In this document: piece after piece, positions 8,981 through 18,736 of the stretch | Layout of the letters: every line of letters starts with the position of its first letter | How positions within the stretch are numbered: the stretch's first letter is position 1 | NCBI RefSeq assembly: GCF_001420915.1 | Contig: NZ_CP013021.1 | Span: forward strand, 3,444,501-3,508,500 | Direction of reading: 5' to 3' | Length of the DNA: 64,000 nt | Source of the DNA: Agarivorans gilvus | GTDB taxonomy: Bacteria > Pseudomonadota > Gammaproteobacteria > Enterobacterales > Celerinatantimonadaceae | Position numbers and translations under genes: made by a program | Notes under the pieces: model-generated | The model's input: the letters and a program-made list of their open reading frames with translations, nothing else | What the model was told of the DNA's origin: nothing | Database searches by the model: none

Positions 8981-9065
8981 TCTGATAGCCTTCTAGCTCC
9001 AGAGTTTGACTTAAAGAGCGCAAAATATCCGGGTCGTCATCGATAAGAATTCCCTGTTTATCCAC
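8976..9065 (-). pseudogene. dctD: dctD stub: first 29 codons of the C4-dicarboxylate response regulator
   Basis: A GTG codon with an AGAGG ribosome binding site, 16 bases after the dctB stop, opens a frame that reads VDKQGILIDDDPDILR and then TLELEGY before a stop. The IDDDP acidic pocket and the following helix are the start of a receiver domain, and the position right behind dctB is where dctD normally lies. The frame then runs into dctM sequence (stop TAG at 8976-8978, overlapping the dctM remnant). This is best read as a deletion that joined codon ~29 of dctD to the last third of dctM. Confidence 0.75.
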
Positions 9066-9081
9066 CTTGGCCTCTTCACAA

Positions 9082-10903
9082 TTATTCGGGCGATTGGGCT
9101 TGGGGCAGGCGGATCACAAACTCCGGCTCCAAATCTGCTTTATTGCTAACGGTTATTTCTCCACCAAAGGATTCAATTAAACGTTTTGATATCGCCATTC
9201 CTAGGCCTAAACCTTGTTTTTTGGTGGTGTAGAAGGGTTCAAATATACGTTGTAGTTGCTCTTCGCCGAGCTCTGGGCCATTGTCCCAAATAGCGATGCA
9301 TTGCCAATCATCTTGCTGGAATTGACTGATCCCCAAACGCGGTTGCGGTTGTTGTTCTAGGGCGTCGATGGCGTTGTTGAGCAGGTTAATTAACACCTGC
9401 TCTAGGTGAATAGGGTCAACCTTCACCCACTGCTCGTCCTGACCAGAGAACTCAATTTTAATATTATTGGCGACGATGCGATTGGCCAAAATGGACAGTG
9501 CCGCGTTAATTGCGCTGGAACTGCTAAGCACTTGGCTTTGACCGCTGGATTTGCGCGAGAAAATCTTAAACTTGGCGATCATCTTACTTATCTTGCTACT
9601 GAGCTTGAGGATCTCCTGAAGATTGCTGCTTAGCTGTTGGTGCTGTTGCTGTTGTTGAAAGCGCAAGGCATTTTCAGCGTAGTTACGCAGTACGGTGAGC
9701 GGTTGGTTAAGCTCATGATTGATCCCTGCAGAAAGCTCTCCTAAGGTAGCTAATTTAGCCGCCTGCACCAATTCATCTTCAGTTTTTTTTTAAGGTCTGA
9801 GCGGTGCGCTGGTCATCGTCCAGAGCTTGCTGAAGTTGCCTGTTCGCTCGCGTTAATTCGGCGGTACGCTGCTGGACTCGGCCTTCTAAGAGCTGATTTG
9901 CTTGAGCTTGTAACTGACGACTGGTTTGCAATTGTCGCCAATACAAGTAAAGCAGAACCAAGCCCCAATAGAGCAGCGAACACATTAGCAAGGCCTCGCC
10001 AAGCTCGCTGCTATAAGAACTTTGTGGCGATAGCGCATACAAGTGCCAGCCTGCAGTAGGCAGTACTCGGTGGATGCTAATGTAATTGTTTAAGTCACCG
10101 CGATAGTTGGGTAACGCAATGCCGTCGTTATTTTTGCGCTGAGCGATGTTGGCTAACTGATGCTCGCCATATTGGCGAGAGTTAATAATTTGTTGGCGCA
10201 GAGACTCGGCCATGGGGCGGATACTGTGGTATAGCCAATGGTTTTGTGAAGCATAAAAAACCACCCCGTGTTTATCGGTGAGCAGGTACTCAAAGTGCGG
10301 ATCGCGCCAGCTTCTTTCAATAATATTTAATGCCACTTTCACCACCACTACGCCGATCACTTTTTGCTCATCAAACACCGGAGCAGAAAAGTAGTAACCT
10401 CGTATCCCTGAGTGCAAACCAAGGGCAAAGTATTGGCCGTACTTACCTAGGATGGCGGTTTGAAAATAAGGGCGATAGCTGTAGTTACTGCCAACGAAGG
10501 AGCGTGGGCTTTGCCAGTTGCTGGAAGCAATGGTGGTGCCATTTATATCTAGTAGATAGCTGACATCGCTACCTTGACGTTGGTTGATCTCTTGTAAATA
10601 AAGGTTGAGCTGTTGACGGCGTTGAAGGCTTAGGTTGAGTCGCAGAGGCTCCACGATTTGTTGCTGAAAGGCTAGTACCTTGGGGAAATTACGAAAACGG
10701 TCTAATTCATGTTGAATACTGCGTTGTAAACGTTGGCTCTCGCCAAGTAGGCGCTGTTTCTGTTGTTGTTTCGCTTGGTATTGAGCGCTGACTCCTGCCA
10801 ATAACATTAGGATTAACCAACATAGACCCAGTAGAGCCTTATGCCCCGGGGGAATACCGATTTTAAAGCGCTGTTCCATCGCAGTTAAGTCAACTTTTTC
10901 CAT
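9082..10903 (-). pseudogene. dctB: dctB: C4-dicarboxylate sensor histidine kinase, frameshifted at an A9 tract
   Basis: Two consecutive frames make one protein of about 606 residues. The first part (10903-9779) has an N-terminal membrane helix (about 19-38), a periplasmic double-PAS sensor region with RSFVGSNYSYRPYFQTA typical of DctB ligand domains, a second helix (about 300-320) and a coiled coil. The second part (9771-9082) has the phosphoacceptor box GELSAGINHELNQP and an HATPase domain with GLGLGMAISKRL. They are joined at nine A (9783-9791 on the plus strand as T); eight would restore the frame as LKKTEDELVQAAK. DctB senses external dicarboxylates and phosphorylates DctD, which here is deleted. 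Either sequencing error, slippage, or real decay; context favours decay of the pathway. Confidence 0.85.
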
Positions 10904-11092
10904 AAAACCAGCTTATAAGAGAAATCGAAATCTTGCTGGCGGATTAGTCACATAGTCCGATTTTGGGGCGCTAAATCGGGGCGCTAGCTTCCTTATATTA
11001 CCTAAGGTTATAAAGAATCCCGTTTTATTCTTTATTGTCTTGGCTAGGGCTTGGTTAGACTAGCAGCAATTACGAATCTAGGGTGCGATAAA

Positions 11093-12883
11093 ATGCTGTT
11101 AAAGGAACTTTCGTCATTGGCTAGCCCATTGTCTGAGCAACAGGTACAACTGTTACAACAGGCAACGGCTGAGCTGTCGGTTACTCAACTTGCCTGGGTC
11201 AGTGGCTATCTTGCGGGCATTGGTCAAACGGCGGGTATACAAGCGCCGCAGGCCCAAGCGCAAGCTGCGGCCAAGCTAACCATTGTTTACGCTTCGCAAA
11301 CTGGCAATGCCAAAGGTGTTGCTGAAGAATTGCACAGTGCGGCGGTGGCTAAGGATATTAATGCTGAGCTGGTCAATGTGGCTGATTACAAAGCCAAGAG
11401 TTTGAAAAATGAAACTCATCTGTTGATCGTTGCCAGTACCAATGGTGAGGGCGAGCCACCCGATGATGCTATTGAGTTCCATGAATTCTTGTTTTCTAAG
11501 AAAGCCCCTAAACTGGATAAATTGCATTACAGCGTGTTGGCTTTGGGCGATTCCAGTTATGAATTTTTCTGCCAAACCGGTAAAGATTTTGACCAGCGCC
11601 TAGCTGAATTAGGTGCGCAGCGAGTATGTGAACGGGTTGATTGTGATGTTGACTACGACAAGGCTGCAGCCGATTGGACTGAGCTCGCTTTAAGCGAAAT
11701 TCAGCAAACTTTAGTCAACGCGCCAAGTGCCTCAGTGGTCAGCTTGCCTGTGGCTGGAAGCGCTAGCAGCCAATATAATAAAAAGAATCCTTATGCTGCA
11801 TCTTTAAGCGTTAGCCAGAAGATTACCGGACGTGATTCAGCGAAAGATGTTCGCCACGTTGAAATTGACTTAGGCGAATCGGGGATTCAATACCAAGCCG
11901 GTGATGCCTTAGGAGTTTGGTTTGAAAATGACCGTGAGCTAGCCAGCCAAATTATTGCTCGCCTTGGTTTGTCAGAAGATGAGTCAGTACTGGTTGATGA
12001 ACAGCCTCTGAGTTTGTTAGACGCCTTGGTTGAAAAGCTTGAGCTTACTCAAACCAGTGCCAGCTTCGTACAAGCTTGGGCGCAGTGGTCAGGCAGCAAA
12101 AAGCTGCAGGCGATAGTTGCCGATAAAGATAAGCTCAGAGAATACGCGGCCAACCATCAGGTTATTGATGTTTTATTAGAGAAAAAAGCCAAGGTGGCGG
12201 CGCAAGATTTTGTGGATGCGCTGCGCAAGCTGACTCCGCGCTTGTATTCAATTGCATCTGCTCAGGCTGAAGTTGAAGAAGAAGTGCATTTAACGGTGGG
12301 TGTGGTGCGCTACCAACAGGGTGACGAGCAGCGCTTAGGCGGCGCCTCTGGTTTCTTGGGCGCTCGCGCTGAAGAAGGTGCGAGCGTGAAGGTGTTCGTT
12401 GAACATAACGATAACTTCCGTCTACCAAGCAATCCCGATACACCAGTGATTATGATTGGCCCTGGCACCGGTATTGCGCCGTTCCGTGCCTTTATGCAGC
12501 AGCGTGATGCCAGCGATGCCGAAGGTAAAAACTGGCTCTTCTTCGGTGATCAAACCTTCACCCAAGATTTCCTCTACCAAACTGAGTGGCAAGGCTACTT
12601 GAAGTCGGGCTTATTAACCAAATTAGATGTGGCGTTTTCTCGCGACCAAGCGGAAAAGATCTATGTACAAGATCGCCTCAAAGAAAATGCGGCTGAAGTC
12701 TACCAATGGTTGGAAGAAGGGGCGCACCTATACATATGTGGTGACGCTAATCGCATGGCTAAAGACGTGCATCAGGCCTTGATTGAAATTATCGTTGAAC
12801 AGGGTAAACAAAGCCCCGATCAAGCAGAAGAGTATTTAAAACAGTTACGCAGTGCTAAGCGTTACCAGAAGGATGTTTACTAA
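11093..12883 (+). CDS. cysJ: Sulfite reductase [NADPH] flavoprotein alpha subunit
   Basis: Passes electrons from NADPH through FAD and FMN to the CysI hemoprotein for reduction of sulfite to sulfide in cysteine synthesis. The 596-residue protein matches the usual ~600. The flavodoxin domain begins with [17 protein letters not shown] (about 62-78), the FAD domain contains RLYSIAS (about 383-389) and the NADP domain [12 protein letters not shown]; it ends KRYQKDVY, the typical CysJ tail. The start at 11093 (MLLKEL) is preferred; the frame extends 14 codons upstream without family similarity. The stop overlaps the cysI start (TAATG), so cysJIH is one operon. The AT-rich region upstream (about 10990-11030) may hold CysB sites, but none could be assigned. 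Confidence 0.96.
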   Translation: MLLKELSSLASPLSEQQVQLLQQATAELSVTQLAWVSGYLAGIGQTAGIQAPQAQAQAAAKLTIVYASQTGNAKGVAEELHSAAVAKDINAELVNVADYKAKSLKNETHLLIVASTNGEGEPPDDAIEFHEFLFSKKAPKLDKLHYSVLALGDSSYEFFCQTGKDFDQRLAELGAQRVCERVDCDVDYDKAAADWTELALSEIQQTLVNAPSASVVSLPVAGSASSQYNKKNPYAASLSVSQKITGRDSAKDVRHVEIDLGESGIQYQAGDALGVWFENDRELASQIIARLGLSEDESVLVDEQPLSLLDALVEKLELTQTSASFVQAWAQWSGSKKLQAIVADKDKLREYAANHQVIDVLLEKKAKVAAQDFVDALRKLTPRLYSIASAQAEVEEEVHLTVGVVRYQQGDEQRLGGASGFLGARAEEGASVKVFVEHNDNFRLPSNPDTPVIMIGPGTGIAPFRAFMQQRDASDAEGKNWLFFGDQTFTQDFLYQTEWQGYLKSGLLTKLDVAFSRDQAEKIYVQDRLKENAAEVYQWLEEGAHLYICGDANRMAKDVHQALIEIIVEQGKQSPDQAEEYLKQLRSAKRYQKDVY

Positions 12884-14586
12884 TGAGTTCTAAGTTAATT
12901 GTCGAAGGCCAGTTGTCAGATAATGAACGCCTAAAGCGAGAAAGTAACTTCCTACGAGGTACCATTGAGGAAGATTTAAAAGACCGTATTACCGGTGGCT
13001 TTAGCGCTGATAACTTTCAGTTGATCCGTTTTCACGGTATGTATCAACAAGATGACCGTGACATTCGTGCCGAGCGGGCCAAGCAAAAGCTGGAGCCCTT
13101 ACATAACGTGATGTTACGTGCGCGGATGCCTGGCGGGATTATTCAGCCCAAGCAATGGCTGGCGATTGATAAATTTGCCGCCGAACATACTATGTACGGC
13201 AGTATTCGCTTAACCACCCGTCAAACCTTTCAGTTTCACGGTGTATTAAAGCCCAATATCAAGTTAATGCACCAAACGCTGAACAGCATTGGCATAGACT
13301 CGATTGCTACGGCGGGTGATGTGAACCGCAATGTGCTGTGTACCAGTAACCCTGTTGAGTCTGAGCTACACCAAGAAGCTTACCAATGGGCGACTAAGAT
13401 CAGTGAGCATCTATTACCTAAGACTCGCGCTTATGCCGAGATTTGGTTAGACGGTGAAAAAATTGAAGGCGGTGATGAGGAGCCTATTCTAGGTTCCAAC
13501 TATCTACCTCGTAAGTTTAAAACCACGGTAGTGATCCCCCCGCACAACGATATTGATGTGCACGCGAACGATCTTAACTTCGTGGCGATTGCTGAAGAGG
13601 GGAAATTGGTGGGCTTTAATGTGCTGGTGGGCGGTGGTCTAGCCATGACTCACGGTGATAAGTCGACCTATCCTCGTCGCGCCGACGACTTTGGCTTTAT
13701 TCCGCTTGAGAAAACCTTAGATGTGGCGGCAGCGGTAGTGACCACGCAACGTGATTGGGGTAACCGAGTCAATCGTAAAAATGCCAAAACTAAGTACACC
13801 TTGGATCGTGTCGGCATCGACACCTTTAAGCAAGAAGTGGAAAAACGTGCCGGCATTAGCTTTGAGCCAAGCCGAGCCTACGAGTTTACTTCTCGCGGCG
13901 ACCGGATTGGCTGGGTTGAAGGCATCGACGGTAAGTATCACTTAACCTTGTTTATCGAAAATGGTCGTCTATTAGATTACCCTGGTAAAGCCCTTAAAAC
14001 TGGAGTGGCGAAAATTGCCGAAATTCATCAAGGTGATTTTCGCATGACTGCCAACCAAAACTTGATAGTGGCGGGTGTGGCTGCGCAAGATAAAGCCAAA
14101 ATTGAGCAGCTAGCTCGCGAACATGGCTTAATTGATGATAGCCATAGCCCACAGCGCTTAAACTCGATGGCTTGTGTGGCTTTTCCAACTTGTCCATTAG
14201 CGATGGCTGAGGCCGAGCGCTACTTACCAGGTTTGGTAACAGAGGTAGAGCAATTACTAGCCAAGCATGAGATGAGTGAACAACATATCATCTTGCGTGT
14301 TACCGGTTGCCCTAATGGCTGTGGCCGCGCGATGTTGGCCGAGGCGGGCTTGGTGGGTAAAGGTCCCGGTAAATACAACCTCTACCTAGGTGGTAATCAA
14401 AATGGAACGCGTATCCCTAAACTTTATTTAGAAGGGATCAGTGAACAACAGATTTTATCAGAGCTAGATGGCTTAATTGCGCGCTGGTCTAAAGAGCGTG
14501 AACAAGATGAGGCATTTGGTGATTTTGTCATTCGTGTCGGTATTGTCGCTGAAGTAAAAGTAAGCGCTAGGGATTTTCATGATTAG
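12883..14586 (+). CDS. cysI: Sulfite reductase [NADPH] hemoprotein beta subunit
   Basis: Catalytic subunit carrying siroheme and a [4Fe-4S] cluster, performing the six-electron reduction of sulfite to sulfide. It has 567 residues, against 570 in E. coli. Both cysteine pairs of the cluster are present: CVAFPTC and CPNGCGR in the C-terminal third. The siroheme-binding TTRQTFQ motif is at about 106-112. Translation starts at the ATG overlapping the cysJ stop, and the end overlaps cysH by eight bases, indicating tight translational coupling across the operon. Confidence 0.97.
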   Translation: MSSKLIVEGQLSDNERLKRESNFLRGTIEEDLKDRITGGFSADNFQLIRFHGMYQQDDRDIRAERAKQKLEPLHNVMLRARMPGGIIQPKQWLAIDKFAAEHTMYGSIRLTTRQTFQFHGVLKPNIKLMHQTLNSIGIDSIATAGDVNRNVLCTSNPVESELHQEAYQWATKISEHLLPKTRAYAEIWLDGEKIEGGDEEPILGSNYLPRKFKTTVVIPPHNDIDVHANDLNFVAIAEEGKLVGFNVLVGGGLAMTHGDKSTYPRRADDFGFIPLEKTLDVAAAVVTTQRDWGNRVNRKNAKTKYTLDRVGIDTFKQEVEKRAGISFEPSRAYEFTSRGDRIGWVEGIDGKYHLTLFIENGRLLDYPGKALKTGVAKIAEIHQGDFRMTANQNLIVAGVAAQDKAKIEQLAREHGLIDDSHSPQRLNSMACVAFPTCPLAMAEAERYLPGLVTEVEQLLAKHEMSEQHIILRVTGCPNGCGRAMLAEAGLVGKGPGKYNLYLGGNQNGTRIPKLYLEGISEQQILSELDGLIARWSKEREQDEAFGDFVIRVGIVAEVKVSARDFHD

Positions 14587-15331
14587 CTTTGATTTAGAGC
14601 AGTTAGCGGCCTTGCCGGTAGAAGCAAGGTTAGCTGAGTTAGCTGAGGTGAACCAAGAGCTTGAAAGCTTGAGTGCCCAGCAGCGAGCGGAATGGGCTTT
14701 GGCCCATTTACCCCAGCAAGTGGTATTAACCTCTAGCTTTGGTATTCAAGCTGCGGTGAGTTTGCACATGCTGACCCAAATTAAACCGGATATTCCAGTG
14801 ATATTGACCGATACCGGTTATTTATTTCCAGAAACCTACCGCTTCATCGACGAATTGACGGCGCGCTTGGGTTTAAATTTGAAGGTCTACCAGTCGAAGC
14901 TGTCGAATGCTTGGCAAGAAGCGCGTTTTGGTAAGTTGTGGGAGCAAGGGGTAGAAGGGCTTAAGCAATACAATACCCTCAACAAGGTTGAGCCGATGCA
15001 GCGCGCCTTTAAAGAGCTAGAAGTGCAAACTTGGTTCTCGGGCTTGCGTAGAAGCCAGTCTTCGACTCGCTCTGAGTTACCGGTATTACAAGTGCAAAAT
15101 GGTGCCTTTAAAGTTTTACCGATCATTGATTGGAGCAACAAAGACGTTCATTACTACCTCAAAGAGCATAACCTGCCATATCATCCGCTGTGGGAACAGG
15201 GTTATGTGTCGGTAGGCGACGTACAAACATCGCAACCTTTGCAAGCTGGAATGAGCGAAGAAGATACCCGTTTCTTTGGTTTGAAGCGTGAATGTGGCTT
15301 ACACGAAGAAGTCGCTGGTAGTGGTATTTAA
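14579..15331 (+). CDS. cysH: Phosphoadenosine phosphosulfate (PAPS) reductase
   Basis: Thioredoxin-dependent reduction of PAPS to sulfite, feeding CysJI. The 250-residue protein shows the PP-loop-like SSFGIQAAV, the substrate region [11 protein letters not shown] and the C-terminal catalytic ECGLHE cysteine. The double Cys-Cys pairs of the iron-sulfur APS reductases are absent, so PAPS rather than APS is the expected substrate. The start overlaps cysI. A strong intrinsic terminator follows. Confidence 0.96.
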   Translation: MISFDLEQLAALPVEARLAELAEVNQELESLSAQQRAEWALAHLPQQVVLTSSFGIQAAVSLHMLTQIKPDIPVILTDTGYLFPETYRFIDELTARLGLNLKVYQSKLSNAWQEARFGKLWEQGVEGLKQYNTLNKVEPMQRAFKELEVQTWFSGLRRSQSSTRSELPVLQVQNGAFKVLPIIDWSNKDVHYYLKEHNLPYHPLWEQGYVSVGDVQTSQPLQAGMSEEDTRFFGLKRECGLHEEVAGSGI

Positions 15332-15347
15332 GCTTATTTATGTTTAG

Positions 15348-15376
15348 AAAAAACGCGGCTAAGGGCCGCGTTTTTT
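15348..15376. terminator. Bidirectional intrinsic terminator between cysH and the converging gene
   Basis: GC stem CGCGGC / GCCGCG (15354-15359, 15365-15370) flanked by six A on the left and six T on the right, so it can end transcription from both sides. The converging gene's stop codon lies inside the T-tract. Confidence 0.9.
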
Positions 15377-16195
15377 ATTGCGGCGAAAAGTGCTTGTGCA
15401 GCAGTTGTTCAAGATGCTCCTGATAAGAGCTCAGAACATCGGATTCGATTAGCTTGGCTAACTCGTCACCAATCGGTGTGAAGCGGTAATACAGCAGTTT
15501 ACAGCCCTTTAAACGAGGACGCAGGCTGTAATGGCTTTGGCCGTGAACCAAGCTAGTATCATGATGAACCGAAGGGCTGATCTCTAGCTCTCTATCAAAT
15601 ATTAAGCCCAGCTCAATCAATTGCAGAATGTGGTTGTAGGGCATACGGTGCTGGCCCAAACTGATTTTGTCCCAGCGCGCTCTTACTAGCCCTAAGTTAC
15701 TGGCTGGGCGAAGTACTCCTGTCACGAGTTTGTGATTGTTTTCGCCGCCAATAATAGAACTTAATTGACAGGCTAATTGGAACCAGCTCGCTTCGCGTTG
15801 AGTCATTAGGGTTAAGGTGCGCAAGGCTTTCACCGAAAAGCTCCCGTGGGTGGCCAATTCTTGGCTGAGGATGTCGGCCCAAAGCATTTGCATAGTTTTT
15901 ACTTGAGTCTGGCAGGCAAGGTTTAAGAATTCAGTCATCCAATCGGCATCGGGCTCGCTGCCTACATCTTGCTCGCTGGTTTTCTGCGAGGCGTAATAAA
16001 AAATATTCTCTAAATTTTTTGTTGAGTGGCTTTTTCGACAACGGCTCTGGCTTGAGCCCGCTGAGACCAAGTTGAAGTAGGCTTAGTACTTTGTAGCCTA
16101 GCATCCAAGCCACGTTGCTTGGCTAATTTGGCTAGCTGCAATTTACTGTTTTCCACTTGGCTGCTTTTATTCTCAATAAATGGTTTGTTTGACAT
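15375..16195 (-). pseudogene. Conserved hypothetical protein, TIGR03899-like, apparently frameshifted
   Basis: A gene of about 273 codons in two frames. The N-terminal part starts at the ATG at 16195 (MSNKPFIENK), which has a GAGGAG ribosome binding site six bases upstream, and runs to a stop at 16010 after EKATQQKI. The main part continues in another frame with NLENIFYYA and contains MQMLWADILSQE and a long alpha-helical C-terminus. The frames meet at an A6 tract on the coding strand (15-20 bases around 16015-16020); one more A would give QKNLENIFYY. It resembles the gammaproteobacterial TIGR03899 family (common in Vibrio and Shewanella), whose function is unknown. No signal peptide or membrane helix. 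It may be intact in reality if the homopolymer is miscalled. Confidence 0.6.
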
Positions 16196-16305
16196 TGGGG
16201 GCTCCTCGCTAGCCATTGTTTTACTGAGAATTTAGCGATAAAGCAAGTTTGCAATCGTTGTTAAAAGTGTTAAATTTAGGTTAATTGGTTTATTGGGAGG
16301 TCGCA

Positions 16306-16410
16306 GTGTTAAAAAATCTTAGCTTGTGGACCAGACAACATAAAATATTGGCGGTATTGATAAGCGTATATGTGCTTACTTTGCTGATTTTAATGCTTAT
16401 GTTCGAGTAG
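16306..16410 (+). CDS. Putative 34-residue single-helix membrane peptide
   Basis: A small frame starting at GTG with a strong ribosome binding site (GGGAGG, five bases upstream). The peptide has a short basic N-terminus (KNLSLWTRQHK) and then a hydrophobic helix (ILAVLISVYVLTLLILMLM) ending FE. The stop is immediately followed by a hairpin with a T-rich tail, making a compact transcription unit between two leftward genes. I do not recognise a family. The combination of ribosome binding site, hydrophobic helix and terminator supports a real gene; the small size leaves doubt. Confidence 0.55.
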   Translation: MLKNLSLWTRQHKILAVLISVYVLTLLILMLMFE

Positions 16411-16433
16411 GCGTAATCGCTTACGCCTGTTTG
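16410..16433 (+). terminator. Intrinsic terminator after the 34-residue peptide gene
   Basis: Seven-bp perfect stem GGCGTAA / TTACGCC with a four-base loop, then TGTTTGTTT. Oriented for rightward transcription, so it belongs to the small gene and not to ytfJ, which converges from the right. Confidence 0.65.
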
Positions 16434-16434
16434 T

Positions 16435-16977
16435 TTAGATATTTTCTTTAATTAATGCAAGCACCTGCTTAATCTCATCTGTCTGCAATTCTCCTTCCTT
16501 GGCAAAAAGCACCTTTCCTTTGGCATCAAGCAAAATGATCGCTGACGACTTGTTTTTAAGCTGCCATTGCTTAAACAGAGCGCCGGTTTCATCTAGAACA
16601 AAGCTGGCGTGAGGAAATTGTTGCTTGTTTTTCTTTAACTTACTCTTCACCAAGCCTGAGGTGCCAAACATGGCATCGTCTAAATTAACTACGGTAATGG
16701 TTTGATAGGATTGTTCAGCGAATTTGGCTTGTTTCACCGCTTCTATCATTGCGGCATTAAGCTTTTTGGCGCTGCTTCTACCTGCTATCGCATGGATTAG
16801 CCTCACCTTACCGCTCAGCTCTTGGCTACTCCAAGGCTGGTAAGTGATCTCGTTATTGTTGAGTTCTAACTCCCCAGCTTGGCGAATTTCAACCTGAGGC
16901 AAGGGCTGGCCCGGTTGTATAGTTAGGGCCATCGCCCAGGCTGGCAAAAAACTAAGTAAAATGAATAAATGTTTCAC
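16435..16977 (-). CDS. ytfJ: YtfJ family periplasmic protein
   Basis: A 180-residue secreted protein with signal peptide MKHLFILLSFLPAWAMA. The body matches the YtfJ family (about 184 residues in E. coli), a thioredoxin-fold protein without the CXXC redox pair; no cysteine is seen in the mature part. Family features include the central GKVRLIHAIAGRSSAKK and FVLDETGALFKQW. The role is unknown. It is alone on its strand, with a separate leftward gene 74 bases upstream. Confidence 0.85.
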   Translation of the reverse strand: MKHLFILLSFLPAWAMALTIQPGQPLPQVEIRQAGELELNNNEITYQPWSSQELSGKVRLIHAIAGRSSAKKLNAAMIEAVKQAKFAEQSYQTITVVNLDDAMFGTSGLVKSKLKKNKQQFPHASFVLDETGALFKQWQLKNKSSAIILLDAKGKVLFAKEGELQTDEIKQVLALIKENI

Positions 16978-17051
16978 ATTGGCTTCCTTTTGTGGCGTCG
17001 TTACTCAGGTCAGACCTGTGTAAAACATTTATAACAAATTTTAAACAAATG

Positions 17052-17957
17052 TTAATAGAGCGCGTCGCTGATCATTTGCACATCTGCGAGCAACATCTCT
17101 TTTATTAACTCCACGGAGCCAGACACTAAGGTATGGGCGCGGTTGTCGATCATTACCGTGGGCCCTTCTATACCACTGCTGGCATCAACCGTAAGCCAAG
17201 CTGGTGAGGCACTGCCTATACTGCTGGCGGGGTAGACCATATACAGCGGATGATCGGGCGCCAGTTTGCTGAACACAATGGCCAGTAATAGCGCGCGCTC
17301 GTCACTGTCTGCTAGGTTGTCGGTTAAGACGTCGATGGGGGAGCTAAAGCCAATAATGTTCTCTTGCTTCTGCGGAATGGTCAGCAACCAAGCCTGGACT
17401 TCTGCTAAGGCTAGGTTGACGTCCTGTTGCTTAAAGAACTCGCTCAAACCGTTAATCCGCTGGCGATTACGATAAAACAGCTGTGAGTAGTTGGGGCGAA
17501 CGCAAGGGTATTGAGCACCTCGCGGGTGAATACAGGGCAGTAAGCCGAGGTGACGAAAAGCATCACGGGTGTATTGTTGGTAGGCTTCCCAAAGCAACTG
17601 AGAAGAGGGGCTATTATTTTGGCTACTTAAGGTTGTCAGTATGTCGTCTACCCGCTGCTCTGGCTCATCGATGTATTGGTTGATCATATTTACAGCATGT
17701 TGCAGCCGAGGGCTTAGGTAGGCACTAATTGCCTGAGAAGGATAGCTTAAGCTGTAGTTGAGCCGAAAAGTTTCTACTTTAGACTGAGTTAGTTGCTGCT
17801 CAGAAAATTGCAATATCAGTTGTTGGTATTTGCCCTGAGGTGTTTGCCAGTGCCACTCGGCGCTCATGGCAGCTTGATTGGGCACTATTCTGTCGAGTTG
17901 AGTCGCCGATGCACAGGCACTAAAGACTAGCAGATAGAACGCAACGATTCTTAACAT
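17052..17957 (-). CDS. Secreted protein of unknown function
   Basis: I do not recognise this 301-residue protein. It starts with a clear signal peptide (MLRIVAFYLLVFSACASA), with no lipobox in the right place. Two cysteines (in LLPCIHP and YPCVRPN, about 142 and 152) could form a disulfide. The C-terminal part is mixed and contains DSDERALLLAIVFSKL and HPLYMVYPASSIGSA. It is probably periplasmic. It sits alone between ytfJ and the Kazal lipoprotein gene on the same strand, each with its own spacer of 70-90 bases. Confidence 0.75.
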   Translation of the reverse strand: MLRIVAFYLLVFSACASATQLDRIVPNQAAMSAEWHWQTPQGKYQQLILQFSEQQLTQSKVETFRLNYSLSYPSQAISAYLSPRLQHAVNMINQYIDEPEQRVDDILTTLSSQNNSPSSQLLWEAYQQYTRDAFRHLGLLPCIHPRGAQYPCVRPNYSQLFYRNRQRINGLSEFFKQQDVNLALAEVQAWLLTIPQKQENIIGFSSPIDVLTDNLADSDERALLLAIVFSKLAPDHPLYMVYPASSIGSASPAWLTVDASSGIEGPTVMIDNRAHTLVSGSVELIKEMLLADVQMISDALY

Positions 17958-18048
17958 AAAAGCCTCTCAGTGCTTATTTGCTATCTATTAACTAAATAGC
18001 ACCGATTGGCTGTTTTGTTAAGTTTGCGAGTATTTTGTTAACTTGGTG

Positions 18049-18288
18049 TTAGTTTGGGCAGGTGCCGATTTGGTAAGAGCTAACCGCCGGGTCGCCACAG
18101 GCTGAGCAAGCGTTACCGTACTCCACTAATTCTCCGGAGACTTCGGCACAAACGGGGTCGTACTGCATGGTACAAACTTCAGGGCGTGGTTCTTGGCAAA
18201 GTCCGTCGGCTTGCAACATCGTTTCAGGGCTTTGACTACAGGCGATTAATAGCGCTGAGAAAAGGGCAACAACAAGATGCTTAATCAT
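18049..18288 (-). CDS. Small lipoprotein with a Kazal-type protease-inhibitor domain
   Basis: A 79-residue protein: a lipoprotein signal peptide with lipobox LLIAC, so lipidation at about Cys17, then a cysteine-rich domain of about 50 residues with the Kazal pattern (C..PRPEVC, YDPVCAEV, YGNACSACGDP, GTC). Kazal domains bind and block serine proteases; in a bacterial lipoprotein this could guard the envelope against external or own proteases. Protease inhibition is inferred from the fold alone. Divergently transcribed from the next small secreted-protein gene, 47 bases away. Confidence 0.8.
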   Translation of the reverse strand: MIKHLVVALFSALLIACSQSPETMLQADGLCQEPRPEVCTMQYDPVCAEVSGELVEYGNACSACGDPAVSSYQIGTCPN

Positions 18289-18335
18289 GAGGAATAACCT
18301 AAACTTTAAAAAATTTAATTGTAGATGAAAAACTT

Positions 18336-18644
18336 ATGTGGCGTCGACTCATTTACCTTCTGTTCTGCTTCGCTCTGCCCTTGGCGGTAGCCAGTGCAGG
18401 GCAGATTATTGTGCAGAAGAGCTCTGATGAAAATAAAGTAGATATTTTTGCTTTAAAACAAGAATTGTTGCAGCAACAAATTTGGCAACAACGTTTACGT
18501 GACCAGGCCCAATTGCGCTGGTTAAGTACCCTTCCCTTAGGCTGCATTTTTAGCCCGCAAGGTGATTATCAGTGTGGGTTAACTTGGTATCGCCCTTACC
18601 GTTATCAGCAGCAACAGTTGTATATTGAGATTCCTCCGCAATAA
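18336..18644 (+). CDS. Small secreted protein of unknown function
   Basis: A 102-residue protein with signal peptide MWRRLIYLLFCFALPLAVASA and a short Gln-rich helical mature part (LKQELLQQQIWQQRLRDQ). Two cysteines (LPLGCIFSP, YQCGLTW) may form a disulfide. It ends in a Tyr-rich segment RPYRYQQQQLY. No family recognised. It lies just upstream of mpl on the same strand, but 92 bases separate it from the mpl start. Confidence 0.6.
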   Translation: MWRRLIYLLFCFALPLAVASAGQIIVQKSSDENKVDIFALKQELLQQQIWQQRLRDQAQLRWLSTLPLGCIFSPQGDYQCGLTWYRPYRYQQQQLYIEIPPQ

Positions 18645-18736
18645 TCTTCAGCGATAAATTGCGACGGACTGCAAAACTGGTGACGAATAAGTGTTATTCT
18701 AAACCTTGGTTTTTAGTCTCTAACACTCAGTATTTT

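Noticed and set aside
7989..11092. Horizontal transfer as explanation for the dct wreckage
   Set aside because: Codon use and base composition look like the neighbours, and no mobile element ends are seen at the junction; simple deletion suffices.
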